NCBI GenBank assembly: GCA_036381235.1
Contig: DASVDE010000026.1
Location: 31,811 to 95,810 of the forward strand
Source of the DNA: DASVDE01 sp036381235
GTDB lineage: Bacteria > Actinomycetota > Thermoleophilia > Solirubrobacterales > 70-9
DNA length: 64,000 nt
Reading direction: 5' to 3'
In this document: positions 35,599 through 43,815 of the stretch, piece after piece
How the letters are laid out: each line of letters begins with the position of its first letter
Numbering within the stretch: the first letter of the stretch is position 1
Made by a program: the position numbers and the translations under genes
Notes under the pieces: generated by a model
The model's database searches: none
Told to the model about the DNA's origin: nothing
What the model saw: only the letters and a program-made list of their open reading frames with translations

Positions 35599-36165
35599 CT
35601 AATGGGCCTCGTCTGAGGCGTGCGCAGGAGGGCGCGACTCCTCGGCCAGCGAGGTGATCTCGAGCGGGCCGTGGGCGGCTTCTTCGAGCACGTCGGTTGC
35701 CTCCTGCGCCGAGCGCGCATACAGCTCGACCAGCATGTGGATCACGATCCGCTCCTCGTCGTGCTTGTGGAAGCGGACGTGGGTGAAGAACTCACGCACG
35801 CCGGCGTCGCCGAAGGCGCCGTAGGTGAGGAACTCGATCGCCTCCGGGCCCGAGCAGGTTTCCACCCGGTCCTGATCGACGGTGACCGTGCAGGAGGCGA
35901 CCCAGGGAGTGCCGGCGACCATTCGTTCCCAGCGATCCACGATCGGCAACACGCGGTCGCCCTGAAAGGTGAGATGGGGTTGGTCGTGCATGCAATCGAG
36001 GCACTGCACGACCGACTCCTGCACCTCGTCGACGCCCTCGGCCGGGATGCCGGTTTCAGGATCGACGCGGCGGATCGCGTCGTAATGCATCTGTATCTCG
36101 AGGTTCTGCGACCAGCATCGGTAGCAGCGCAACCAGGCCGAGCGGTCCCCGTTCATCTCGCTCAT
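35599..36165 (-). CDS. Unknown protein with paired CxxC motifs
   Basis: A 188-aa protein with no match I recognise. An N-terminal CYRC (residues 14-17) and CLDC (about 54-57) could form a zinc ribbon. Between them is an acidic segment (DPETGIPAEGVDEVQESVVQ), and the C-terminal half is predicted to be an alpha-beta domain with FFTHVRFHKHDEERIVIHML. It sits between the mesaconyl-CoA hydratase and ethylmalonyl-CoA mutase genes on the mutase strand but is transcribed after it, with 44 nt between that hold a GC-rich hairpin (about 36180-36209). Confidence 0.55.
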   Translation of the reverse strand: MSEMNGDRSAWLRCYRCWSQNLEIQMHYDAIRRVDPETGIPAEGVDEVQESVVQCLDCMHDQPHLTFQGDRVLPIVDRWERMVAGTPWVASCTVTVDQDRVETCSGPEAIEFLTYGAFGDAGVREFFTHVRFHKHDEERIVIHMLVELYARSAQEATDVLEEAAHGPLEITSLAEESRPPAHASDEAH

Positions 36166-36209
36166 CGACCCATTGTGGCGCTGACGCGGCTTCGGCGCCG
36201 CGCGGTCGC

Positions 36210-38210
36210 TCAGGCAGGCGTCGCGCTTCCGTCGCGCTGGCCGACCAGCTCGACGATCTCGCCCATGATTCGGTTGACGTCGAAATCCTTCGGTGTGTAA
36301 ACGCCGTCGACGCCGGCTTCGCGCAGCCGCTCGGCGTCGGCCACCGGGATGATCCCGCCGACCACGACCGGGACCTCGACTCCCTCATCGCGCAGGCGAC
36401 GCACCACCTCGGGGACCAGCTCCAGGTGAGAGCCGGAGAGGATCGAGAGCCCGACCACATCGACGTCCTCCTGCAGCGCCGACTCGGCGATCTCCTCTGG
36501 GGTGAGACGGATGCCCTGGTAGATCACCTCCATGCCCGCGTCGCGGGCGCGCAGCGCGACCTGCTCGGCTCCGTTGGAATGGCCGTCGAGGCCGGGCTTG
36601 CCGACCAGGATCTTGATCCGGTGCCCGATTCGTTCCGAGGCCTCGTCCACCCGGCGGCGGATTTCCTCGAGTTGCGCGCGATCGCCAGGAGGCGCCGCGC
36701 CGTCAACTCCGGTCGGGGCGCGGTAGGCGCCGAACGCCTCGCGCAGGACGCCGGCCCATTCGCCGGTGGTCGCTCCTGCCTTGGCGGCCGCGATCGTCGC
36801 GGGCATGATGTTCTCGTCCTCTTCGCCGGCGACCCGGGCCAACTCCTCGAGCGCCTCCCTGACGGCGCTTTCGTCGCGCTCGGCCTTCCAGGCTTCCAGT
36901 GCCTCGATCCGCTCCCGCTCGACCTTGGGGTCGGGTGTGAGGATCCCGCCGTCGGCACCGGCCATGAGCGGCGAATCTTCGGTTTCGGTGAAGCTGTTCT
37001 GGCCGACCACCTTCTGCTCACCGGCCTCGATGCGCGCCACCCGCTCGCGGTGCGATTCGACCAGGCGGGCCTTCATGTAGGGGACGGCCTCAACCGCGCC
37101 ACCGTGCTCTTCGACCACCGCCATCTCGGCACGGGCCCCCTCCGCCAACTCCTCGACCAGGCCATCCATCACCTTCGAGCCCTCGAAAATGTCCGGGTAC
37201 TCGAGCAGGTCGGTCTCGTTGGCCAGCACCTGCTGGATCCGCAGGCTCCACTGCTGGTCCCACGGGCGTGGCAATCCCATCGCCTCGTTCCAGGCTGGGA
37301 GCTGGATCGCGCGGGCGCGGGCATCGCGGCTGAGGGTGACGGCCAGCGCCTCCAGCACGATCCGCTGGATGTTGTTCTCCGGCTGAGCCTCGGTCAGGCC
37401 GAGCGAGTTGACCTGAACCCCGTAGCGGAAGCGCAGCATCTTCTCGTCGGTGACCCCGTAGCGCTCGCGGCCGATCTCGTTCCAAAGGCGGCCCATGGCG
37501 CGCAGCTTGGCGATCTCCTCGACCAGGCGGATGCCGGCGTTGACGAAGAAGGAGATGCGGCCGAAGACCTTGGGGAAGTCCGATTCGGCGACCTGGCCAC
37601 GCGCTTGCACCTCATCGAGCACGGCAATGCCGGTGCTGAGCGCGTAGGCGATCTCCTGCACCGGCGTCGCCCCTGCCTCCTGCAGGTGGTAGCTGCAGAT
37701 GTTGGTCGGGTTCCAGCTCGGAACCTCGTTGACCGTGAAGGCGACCATGTCGGCGATCAGCCGCATCGAGGGTTCCGGGGGGAACGCGTAGGTGCCGCGC
37801 GAGAGGTACTCCTTGATGATGTCGTTCTGGGTGGTGCCATTCAGCTGGGACCGGTCGACGCCGTTCTCTTCGGCGACGGTGACGTAGAGGCCCAGGAGCC
37901 AGGCGGCGGTGGCGTTGATCGTCATCGACGTGTTCATCTCGTCGAGCGGGATGCCGTCGAGCAGCTGGTGCATGTCACTCTTGTGGGCGATCGAGACGCC
38001 GACCTTTCCGACCTCCCCGCGGGCGAGGATGTGGTCGGGGTCATATCCCGTCTGGGTGGGGAGGTCGAAGGCGACCGAGAGGCCGGTCTGTCCCTTGGCC
38101 AGGTTGCGCCGATACAGCTCGTTGGAGCGGCGGGCATCGGAATGGCCCGCATAGGTGCGCATCACCCAGGGGCGGTCGCGCTCGGGCAGTCGGTGCTCGG
38201 ACATCGCCAT
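36210..38210 (-). CDS. ecm: Ethylmalonyl-CoA mutase (adenosylcobalamin-dependent)
   Basis: About 666 aa. The catalytic barrel begins RDRPWVMRTYAGHSDARRSN and carries VAFDLPTQTGYDPDHILARG and GIPLDEMNTSMTINATAAWL. This distinguishes Ecm from methylmalonyl-CoA mutase, which has ATHRGYDSDN-like sequence here. The C-terminal B12 domain (about 530-660) has the lower-ligand motif GLDGHSNGAEQ and GLSILSGSHLELVPEV. It rearranges ethylmalonyl-CoA to methylsuccinyl-CoA. ATG 38210 is used; TTG 38213 and ATG 38204 are close alternatives. Confidence 0.93.
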   Translation of the reverse strand: MAMSEHRLPERDRPWVMRTYAGHSDARRSNELYRRNLAKGQTGLSVAFDLPTQTGYDPDHILARGEVGKVGVSIAHKSDMHQLLDGIPLDEMNTSMTINATAAWLLGLYVTVAEENGVDRSQLNGTTQNDIIKEYLSRGTYAFPPEPSMRLIADMVAFTVNEVPSWNPTNICSYHLQEAGATPVQEIAYALSTGIAVLDEVQARGQVAESDFPKVFGRISFFVNAGIRLVEEIAKLRAMGRLWNEIGRERYGVTDEKMLRFRYGVQVNSLGLTEAQPENNIQRIVLEALAVTLSRDARARAIQLPAWNEAMGLPRPWDQQWSLRIQQVLANETDLLEYPDIFEGSKVMDGLVEELAEGARAEMAVVEEHGGAVEAVPYMKARLVESHRERVARIEAGEQKVVGQNSFTETEDSPLMAGADGGILTPDPKVERERIEALEAWKAERDESAVREALEELARVAGEEDENIMPATIAAAKAGATTGEWAGVLREAFGAYRAPTGVDGAAPPGDRAQLEEIRRRVDEASERIGHRIKILVGKPGLDGHSNGAEQVALRARDAGMEVIYQGIRLTPEEIAESALQEDVDVVGLSILSGSHLELVPEVVRRLRDEGVEVPVVVGGIIPVADAERLREAGVDGVYTPKDFDVNRIMGEIVELVGQRDGSATPA

Positions 38211-38296
38211 CAATGTTATTTGGCCCGGCGGGAAAGACGGCGTTCATCCGTCACGGTGCGCATCTTTTCCCCGAAGCTGTGTTTAGGCTCTGACCG

Positions 38297-38980
38297 ATGA
38301 AGCTGCGACTACCCGCCGTAAGCATGGCCGTGCTCGCCACGGGGTTGATCCTGGCCTCGAGCGCCTCTGCGGCGATGATCGGCATCTACCGCAACGGCCT
38401 GGGGTCACTTGCCCAGCGTTCCGAGATGGTGAAGCTCTCCGGCCGCGACTGTGAGCGGAGCGGCTTCAACGAGGCGCTGCGGATCGTGGTCGGCAAGCGG
38501 ACCAAGGAGTGCTCCTTCCGGACCCCGGTGCTTGGCCGCGACCTGGAGATCGCCGCCACCGAGCGGCTGCTCAGCGGCACGCCGAAGAAGCTGCGCCACG
38601 GGACGTTCCTGGGCGTCCAGCTGCGGGCGGGCGGGGGCGCTCGCTATCAGCTCGCCGTCTATCCGTTCCAGCGCAAGGTGCAGCTGCGCAAGATCCTCGA
38701 CGACGGCACCGTGAAATACCTGGCGATCGTCAAGAACGAGGCAGCGGTGCGTGGGATCGACCAGGCGAACAAGCTGCGCCTCAGCGCGATCAATGCCGAG
38801 CCGGGGCTCTGTCGCCTGCGCGCCTACCTCGGCCGCAAGCAGGTGGCCGAGGCAATCGACGCCAGAGCAGGCGAGTTGGATGGGCGAGCCTCCGGAGTCT
38901 CGATTGGCTCCTCGAAGGGCGCCAACGGGGCGGCGGCCAGCATCGACGACATAGTCGTTCGAGTACCCAACCCGTTCTAG
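38297..38980 (+). CDS. Predicted secreted protein of unknown function
   Basis: A 227-aa protein with a clear signal peptide (LPAVSMAVLATGLILASSAS, cleavage near SAA-AM at residue 26). The mature protein is basic and predicted to be beta-rich, with repeated strand-like segments (GTFLGVQLRAGGGARYQLAV, VKYLAIVKNEAAVRGI) that may be a lectin-like or jellyroll fold. Three Cys are present. It ends ASIDDIVVRVPNPF, which looks like a typical extracellular domain edge. I recognise no family name. Confidence 0.7.
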   Translation: MKLRLPAVSMAVLATGLILASSASAAMIGIYRNGLGSLAQRSEMVKLSGRDCERSGFNEALRIVVGKRTKECSFRTPVLGRDLEIAATERLLSGTPKKLRHGTFLGVQLRAGGGARYQLAVYPFQRKVQLRKILDDGTVKYLAIVKNEAAVRGIDQANKLRLSAINAEPGLCRLRAYLGRKQVAEAIDARAGELDGRASGVSIGSSKGANGAAASIDDIVVRVPNPF

Positions 38981-39006
38981 ATCTAGCTGCCGCATAATTC
39001 GGAGCG

Positions 39007-39297
39007 ATGTCGACGACGACCGTTGAGCGGCCGGAGGTAGCCGGCCCCGGCTCCGATCTGGGAGGGGAGTGGCGCGTGATCGTCCGCAATGACGACCACA
39101 ACACCTTCGATCATGTGGCGCGGACCCTGTCCCAAGTGCTGCCGGGAGTCAGCCTCGAGCAGGGTTATCGGATCGCCGACCAGATCCACAACGGCGGTCA
39201 GGCGATCGTCTGGACCGGCCCGCGTGAACCGGCCGAGCATTACTGGGAGCAGCTGGAGGGAGCCGGGCTGACCATGGCCCCCCTGGAGCGCGGTTAG
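39007..39297 (+). CDS. clpS: ATP-dependent Clp protease adaptor ClpS
   Basis: A 96-aa adaptor that delivers N-degron substrates to ClpC/ClpA. The core matches ClpS: WRVIVRNDDHNTFDHVARTL (with the NDDxNT signature), the second helix GYRIADQIHNGGQAIVWTGP, and REPAEHYWEQLEGAGLTM, which forms the degron pocket and ClpA-binding face. The N-terminal 20 residues are disordered, as usual. It is the only proteolysis gene here and has no operon partner. Confidence 0.93.
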   Translation: MSTTTVERPEVAGPGSDLGGEWRVIVRNDDHNTFDHVARTLSQVLPGVSLEQGYRIADQIHNGGQAIVWTGPREPAEHYWEQLEGAGLTMAPLERG

Positions 39298-39305
39298 GGC
39301 CGGGC

Positions 39306-39599
39306 TTACTCAGCCGCGACGAGGGTGTGCCACGTGGGGAGGATCGGCAGGTCGTAGTAGCCGATCGCCGCGGCGCGAGCTTTCTCGATCTCGTCCGAAT
39401 ACCAGTAGCGCTCGAAGTCCGCGCGACTCTCCCAGACTGAGGTTTGCTGGAAGGCGAGCGGATCGTCGACCGAGCGCGTCAGCGACCAGCTCGTGGCGCC
39501 GAAGGCGGGCATCCGCGCCGCCGCCGGCTCCCAGAGGTCGAGCCAGCGATCCGCCCTGAATGGGGCGATGTGCCAGTCCAGTACGCAAACTTCGCTCAT
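39306..39599 (-). CDS. Small dimeric alpha/beta-barrel (ABM-like) protein
   Basis: A 97-aa protein of the antibiotic biosynthesis monooxygenase / dimeric ferredoxin-like barrel type. Features are an N-terminal strand (EVCVLDWHIAPFR), AFGATSWSLTRSVDDPLAFQ and QTSVWESRADFERYWYSDEI. Its ATG overlaps the ccr stop (ATGA), so it is translationally coupled to crotonyl-CoA carboxylase/reductase. It may protect, chaperone or modify a Ccr-related step, but no such function is known to me. Confidence 0.7.
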   Translation of the reverse strand: MSEVCVLDWHIAPFRADRWLDLWEPAAARMPAFGATSWSLTRSVDDPLAFQQTSVWESRADFERYWYSDEIEKARAAAIGYYDLPILPTWHTLVAAE

Positions 39600-40858
39600 G
39601 CTCCCACCTCCGCCCGGATCGCTCCCGGGCCGTCTTCGTTCTTGCCTTCCTCTTCGGACTCGGCTCCGACCAGGATCGAGATCTTGCCCAGGTGCTTGTT
39701 TTCGTGCAGCAGCTGGTGGGCTTCGGCGACGCCCTCGAAGCCCATCGTCTTCCAGATCACCGGCCGCACCTTGCCCTCGGCCATCAGCTGGTTGGCGCGC
39801 ATGCACTCGTAGGCGTTGGCGAAGTGGGAGCCGATGATCTGCTTCTGCTTCATCCACAGGTAGCGGACGTCGAAGTCGAGCTGGTAGCCCGAGGTGGCGC
39901 CGCAGATCACGACTTTGCCGAACGGCTTGACGGTGAAGACCGAGGTCGGGAAGGTCGCCTGGCCGACGTGCTCGAAGACGATGTCGGGGGCATCGCCGAG
40001 GATCTCTTTGACCCGCTTGGCGAAGCCGCGGGAGGCCTTGAAGCGCTCCTTGTCGGCGGCCGGGTCGGCGAGGTTCTCCTTGGTCCGCATCATGTCGCCG
40101 AACTCGGCGCGGTTGATGTAGTCGACCGCGCCGAGTTGCTTGACCAGCTCGCCCTTCTCATCGGAGGAGACGACGCCGACGGCGTTGGCGCCGGCCGCCT
40201 TGCAGAGCTGCACGGCGAAGACGCCGAGCCCACCGGCGGCGCCCCAGATCAGGACGTTGTGTCCGGGCTGGAGCTTGCACTGGTCGATCAGCATCCGGTA
40301 GGCGGTGAAGTAGGTCAGCCCGTAGGCGGAGGAGTCGACCCAGGAGAGGTTCTGGGGCCGGGGCAGGAGCTGCTGGGCCTGGACCTTTGTGAACTGGGCG
40401 AAGGAGCCCCAGGTCGTCTCATAGCCCCAGATCCTTTGGCTGGGGGCGGCGAGCGGGTCGAGCCCGTGGACCTCGACGTCCTCATAGGAGGCCTGGTTGC
40501 AGTGGACGACGACCTCGTCGCCCGGCTTCCAGCGTGTGACGCCCTCGCCGACCTTCCAGACGATCCCCGAGGCGTCGGAGCCGCCGATGTGGTGGCCGTA
40601 CTCGGGATGGTCGCCGTAGCCGAAGACGGACACCGGCTTGCCGAGCGCCGCCCAGACGTTGTTGAAGTTGACGCCGGCCGCCATCACGCGGACGATCACC
40701 TCGAAGGCGCCGGGCTCGGGAACCTCGATCTGCTCCAGCTGGAAGGCGTCGTTGGGCTCGCCCTCCCGTTCCTGACGAATCACCCAGGCGGCCATCGTCT
40801 CCGGCAGCGTTCCGGGCTCAACGTCCAGCTTTGCGACTGCGCTTGTGTCAACGGCCAA
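39596..40858 (-). CDS. ccr: Crotonyl-CoA carboxylase/reductase
   Basis: A 420-aa MDR-superfamily enzyme. It reductively carboxylates crotonyl-CoA with NADPH and CO2 to ethylmalonyl-CoA, the signature reaction of the ethylmalonyl-CoA pathway. Diagnostic sequences are VNFNNVWAALGKPVSVFGYG, HHIGGSDASGIVWKVGEG, VHGLDPLAAPSQRIWGYETT, WGSFAQFTKVQ, YGLTYFTAYRML and the nucleotide-binding IWGAAGGLGVFAVQL. I chose TTG 40858 because GGAGG lies 5 nt before it; an in-frame TTG at 40897 would add 13 residues without a ribosome site. Confidence 0.95.
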   Translation of the reverse strand: MAVDTSAVAKLDVEPGTLPETMAAWVIRQEREGEPNDAFQLEQIEVPEPGAFEVIVRVMAAGVNFNNVWAALGKPVSVFGYGDHPEYGHHIGGSDASGIVWKVGEGVTRWKPGDEVVVHCNQASYEDVEVHGLDPLAAPSQRIWGYETTWGSFAQFTKVQAQQLLPRPQNLSWVDSSAYGLTYFTAYRMLIDQCKLQPGHNVLIWGAAGGLGVFAVQLCKAAGANAVGVVSSDEKGELVKQLGAVDYINRAEFGDMMRTKENLADPAADKERFKASRGFAKRVKEILGDAPDIVFEHVGQATFPTSVFTVKPFGKVVICGATSGYQLDFDVRYLWMKQKQIIGSHFANAYECMRANQLMAEGKVRPVIWKTMGFEGVAEAHQLLHENKHLGKISILVGAESEEEGKNEDGPGAIRAEVGA

Positions 40859-40975
40859 GTGATCCTCCGCAGGGGTCGGGAAACGGGCGGGCGGCAATCC
40901 TAGATCAACCTCCCGCGTCGGGTTCGTGTCCGGGATGGCGGCTACCTTCGATTGCTCGCTTACGAAGGGAATTCG

Positions 40976-42163
40976 ATGACCGCTTTGCTGCTGATCTCAC
41001 TGCTCGCCGTTGCCGCGCTGGCCGGCCTCTTCGCCGTGCGCGCCTCTCGGTTGAGAATCGAGTTGCGCCATATCCACTCGGAGCGCGACAGCGCCGTCGC
41101 GGAGCGGGATGAGCTCTCGTCGAAGCTGGCCGAGGTTCCCGATCTGCAGCAGGCGCTGGCGGCGTCGTCGGCGCGCCTGAAGGAGATAGAGGCCGAGCGG
41201 GACCGCCTCCTTGGCAAGGACGGCAATCGTGCGGAAGAAACCTCCAAGCACGTGACGCAGCTTCGCAGCGACCTCGACTCGATCAAGAGAGACCTGCCGA
41301 AGATCTTGGATCACAGCTCAAAGGCCGCTTCGGGCGCCGAGCGGGTGGAGACCAGCATGACCACGTGGACGCGGCGGATCGCCAACCCGCAGAGCCGGGG
41401 CGCTTTCGGGGAGCTCGCGGTTGAAAACCAGCTCAAGAGCCTCGGGCTCGAGCCGGGGCGTGACTACATGCGCCAGGTGGCGAGCGACGACGGCAGGCTG
41501 CGACCCGACTTTGTCGTTCGAGCCGGCAGCGCCAGCGTCGTGATCGACGCCAAATTCGCGCTCGACGAAGAGCTCGCCGGCATCGACGAGGCGATCGATG
41601 CCGAGGACCCGGAGCGACTGCTTGCCTACGGCCGCAAGCTGCGCGCTCGGGCCGAGGAGCTTGCCAAGCGGGACTACGCGAAGGTCGTCGACAAGGGGCA
41701 GGCGATCGTCTTCTTCTACGTGCCGGTCGAGGGCGCCTATGAGGCATTGCGGGTGCTTCCGAACTTCTCGATCGAGAAGTTCGCGCAGCGGCACCGCGTC
41801 TACATGGTCACGCCGTCGCAGCTTGGCTTGGCTCTGGGCTTCGTCGCCGAGGTGGCGCATGACGCCCGTCGCAGCGAGGAGACCGAGAAGGTGGCCACGA
41901 CGCTGCTCGACGCGGCGGAGGACATGGCGAACATGGTCGACCAGCTCGATCAACACGGCAAGCACCTCCAGACCGCCTTCACGAGCTACGACAAATTGGT
42001 CGGCATGACCGGCACCCGCGGCAACCTCTGGCGGCGGATGTCTTCCGTGTTCGAGTTTGCCCGTCGCAAACCCGGCACCGACGGCGAGGTCCGCCAAATC
42101 AATCCCCCGCGCTCAGACGCCGGCGAGATCTCCGAGCGCTGGCGCGAAGCTGCCGGCGAATAG
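40976..42163 (+). CDS. rmuC: RmuC-like DNA recombination protein
   Basis: About 395 aa. An N-terminal membrane anchor (TALLLISLLAVAALAGLFAV) is followed by a long coiled coil (about 30-130). The restriction-endonuclease-like core has GAFGELAVENQLKSLGLEPG, RPDFVVRAGSASVVIDAKFA (D...DAK, the PD-(D/E)xK-type catalytic segment) and AIVFFYVPVEGAYEALRVLP. RmuC limits recombination at inverted repeats, which is notable beside so many palindromes. ATG 40976 follows a GAAGGGA site. Confidence 0.9.
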   Translation: MTALLLISLLAVAALAGLFAVRASRLRIELRHIHSERDSAVAERDELSSKLAEVPDLQQALAASSARLKEIEAERDRLLGKDGNRAEETSKHVTQLRSDLDSIKRDLPKILDHSSKAASGAERVETSMTTWTRRIANPQSRGAFGELAVENQLKSLGLEPGRDYMRQVASDDGRLRPDFVVRAGSASVVIDAKFALDEELAGIDEAIDAEDPERLLAYGRKLRARAEELAKRDYAKVVDKGQAIVFFYVPVEGAYEALRVLPNFSIEKFAQRHRVYMVTPSQLGLALGFVAEVAHDARRSEETEKVATTLLDAAEDMANMVDQLDQHGKHLQTAFTSYDKLVGMTGTRGNLWRRMSSVFEFARRKPGTDGEVRQINPPRSDAGEISERWREAAGE

Positions 42164-42184
42164 CGAGCGAACATCGCCGCGACC

Positions 42185-42216
42185 GACTTTTACCCCACTG
42201 GAGTGGGGTAAAAGTC
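42185..42216. repeat. Perfect palindrome with CCCCACT core between convergent genes
   Basis: GACTTTTACCCCACT (42185-42199) and AGTGGGGTAAAAGTC (42202-42216) are a perfect 15-bp inverted repeat with 2 nt between. It lies between the convergent rmuC and lipoprotein stops and can act as a terminator for both. The core matches 24996-25042 and, more loosely, 57809-57854. Confidence 0.8.
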
Positions 42217-42218
42217 CG

Positions 42219-42704
42219 CTACGGCAGAAGCACGTCGTTCTGTGAGGAGGCGCGATAGGGGCCGACCGCGAGACGGGCGGGTTTGGCACCCGGAATGTCG
42301 GCGGCGGAGACCAGGTAGGCGCCGGTCGGCAGATCGACCTGGAGGCTGCCGTTGCTGTTTGCCGTCAGCGGTCCCGAGGTCGCGTTCTTTGCCCCCCTTA
42401 CCTCAAGACGGGAATCGGAGTCGGTCAGGTTGGCGGCGACGAAGACGACCGTCAGCGGCGCGTTGGTGCGGATCGGCGGCTGGGCGGAGTTCTGGTTCTG
42501 GGGGATCTGCTGGGTCCGGGCCGGGCCGATCCCGATCGCGTTTGGCTGCACTGTTATTGCGTCGTCGGTGATCGAGACGCTGACGCGGACCGGCGGCGAA
42601 GTCCGTGCCTCGTTGATGCGCTCCTCGGCGCCGCAGCCGACCAGGAAGGCCAGCGCCCCGAGGGCGGTGACAATCGCCACCTGCCTACTTCTCCCACGAC
42701 CCAT
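42219..42704 (-). CDS. Predicted lipoprotein of unknown function
   Basis: A 161-aa exported lipoprotein. The signal ends in the lipobox ALAFLVGC (Cys at residue 24). The mature part has a low-complexity Asn/Gln/Pro stretch (QQIPQNQNSAQPPIRTNAP) and a predicted beta-sandwich with FVAANLTDSDSRLEVRGAKN and LQVDLPTGAYLVSAADIPGA. That is like plastocyanin- or Ig-like domains, but no metal-site residues are visible. The function is unknown. Confidence 0.75.
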   Translation of the reverse strand: MGRGRSRQVAIVTALGALAFLVGCGAEERINEARTSPPVRVSVSITDDAITVQPNAIGIGPARTQQIPQNQNSAQPPIRTNAPLTVVFVAANLTDSDSRLEVRGAKNATSGPLTANSNGSLQVDLPTGAYLVSAADIPGAKPARLAVGPYRASSQNDVLLP

Positions 42705-42716
42705 CGCGGGGGGAAT

Positions 42717-43670
42717 CTAACCGAACGGCAGGTCGACTACGCGAGCCTTAACGCCGTCTTCGCCTACCGCCACCTCTGTGCCCGGCTCCGCCTCGCGGCG
42801 AACGATCGCCAGGGCGATCGCTCCGTGGGCGGGAGAGACGCAGGCGGTTCCGACCCGGCCGACCTCCTTCTCGCCCAGCCGCACGGTGGCTTCCGCCTCG
42901 GGGAGAGCGTCGAGGCGCAGCCCCCGAAGCAGCCGGTTGGGCCTGCCCTTGTAGTGGAGCCTGGCGACCGTTTCTTGGCCGATGTAGCAGCCCTTGGTGA
43001 AGCTGACCGCCAGATCGACGATGCCGGCCTCGGCGGGCATCGTCTCGGTGCTCATCTCCGCTCCGAAGCGGGGCACTCCGGCTTCCACGCGGAGGATCTC
43101 CGCCGCCTCGACGGCGACCGCTGCCGCGCCGGCATCGAGCAGCGCCTCGGCGACCCGCTCGGCCTCGGCGGCCTCGACGATCAGGTCGATGCCGTCGCGG
43201 GTGCCGGCTGCGAGGCATTCGACCCCGGCGATCGTGGCCGCCTCGCAGGAGTGCTCGGGGAGTGGGGGTGTGCCCGCGACCTCGGCGCTTCGCGGCCCGA
43301 TCAGGGAGAGAATCGCCCGCTCGGCTGTGACGTCGACCACCTCGACCTCACGGCCGACCTTGTACATCTCCAGGTGTCGCCGGGCGGCTTCGAGAGCCTC
43401 CGGCTCGGTGTCGATCCAGATCTCCTCGGAGAGGATCCGCAGGACGCGCATGTCCGCCTGCATGTGGCCCTTGCGGTCGAGCAGTGCCGCGTAGCAGCCC
43501 TCGCCCGGCTCCAGTGCTTCGATGTCGTTGGTCAGCTGCCCCTGCAGGTACTCGGCGGCCTCGGGCCCGCTGCACAGGAGCTTGCCGCGATCCGCGCGGT
43601 CCAGCAGCCCGCACTCCTCGCGCAGCTGCCGGTACTGGGCGTCTAACTCGACCGTCGTCGTTTCGGCCAT
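42717..43670 (-). CDS. ygfZ: YgfZ/CAF17-like folate-binding protein (GcvT family)
   Basis: A 317-aa protein. It has the GcvT-like N-terminal LLDRADRGKLLCSGPEAAEY with LQGQLTNDIEALEPGEGCYA, and the diagnostic YgfZ/IBA57 motif VSFTKGCYIGQETVARLHYK (K-G-C-Y-x-G-Q-E). YgfZ proteins bind folate and help assemble or repair Fe-S enzymes. It fits an organism with many Fe-S enzymes such as FO synthase, but nothing local is tied to it. The ATG is at 43670. Confidence 0.9.
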   Translation of the reverse strand: MAETTTVELDAQYRQLREECGLLDRADRGKLLCSGPEAAEYLQGQLTNDIEALEPGEGCYAALLDRKGHMQADMRVLRILSEEIWIDTEPEALEAARRHLEMYKVGREVEVVDVTAERAILSLIGPRSAEVAGTPPLPEHSCEAATIAGVECLAAGTRDGIDLIVEAAEAERVAEALLDAGAAAVAVEAAEILRVEAGVPRFGAEMSTETMPAEAGIVDLAVSFTKGCYIGQETVARLHYKGRPNRLLRGLRLDALPEAEATVRLGEKEVGRVGTACVSPAHGAIALAIVRREAEPGTEVAVGEDGVKARVVDLPFG

Positions 43671-43698
43671 CCCTTGATTCTAGGAAGCTCACGTCGGA

Positions 43699-43764
43699 AC
43701 AGGCGGGGGATGACCCCGAACGAGCCTCCCTGCTGTTGCGAGAGAGGGGCCATCCCCCGCCTGT
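43699..43764. repeat. Palindromic element, GCAACAGC-loop type (third copy)
   Basis: Arms ACAGGCGGGGGATGACCCC (43699-43717) and GGGGCCATCCCCCGCCTGT (43746-43764) have one mismatch in 19 pairs. The 28-nt loop contains GAGCCTCCC and GCTGTTGC, the complement of the GCAACAGC..GGGAGGCT loop in the two copies at 51232-51379. It lies between the divergent ygfZ and multicopper oxidase genes. Confidence 0.8.
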
Positions 43765-43778
43765 CCTACCCGGCGTCT

Positions 43779-43815
43779 TTTAGATATGTCAAAATCAGAT
43801 TTAGACGTGTCGAAA
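43779..43815. promoter_or_regulatory. Two direct 16-bp semi-palindromic repeats, candidate DtxR-type operator
   Basis: TTTAGATATGTCAAAA (43779-43794) and TTTAGACGTGTCGAAA (43800-43815) are spaced 21 bp apart, two helical turns. Each is a near-palindrome of the form TTTnGAC-nn-GTCnAAA-like half sites, which suits a dimeric DtxR-family repressor. Such a repressor is encoded downstream at 46193. The repeats overlap the first codons of the predicted multicopper oxidase gene. Confidence 0.5.

Noticed and set aside
36426..38300. A 624-aa open frame on the plus strand over the mutase gene
   Set aside because: It is antisense to ethylmalonyl-CoA mutase, shows Arg/Leu/Asp-rich shadow composition, and has no domain; high GC leaves antisense frames open.
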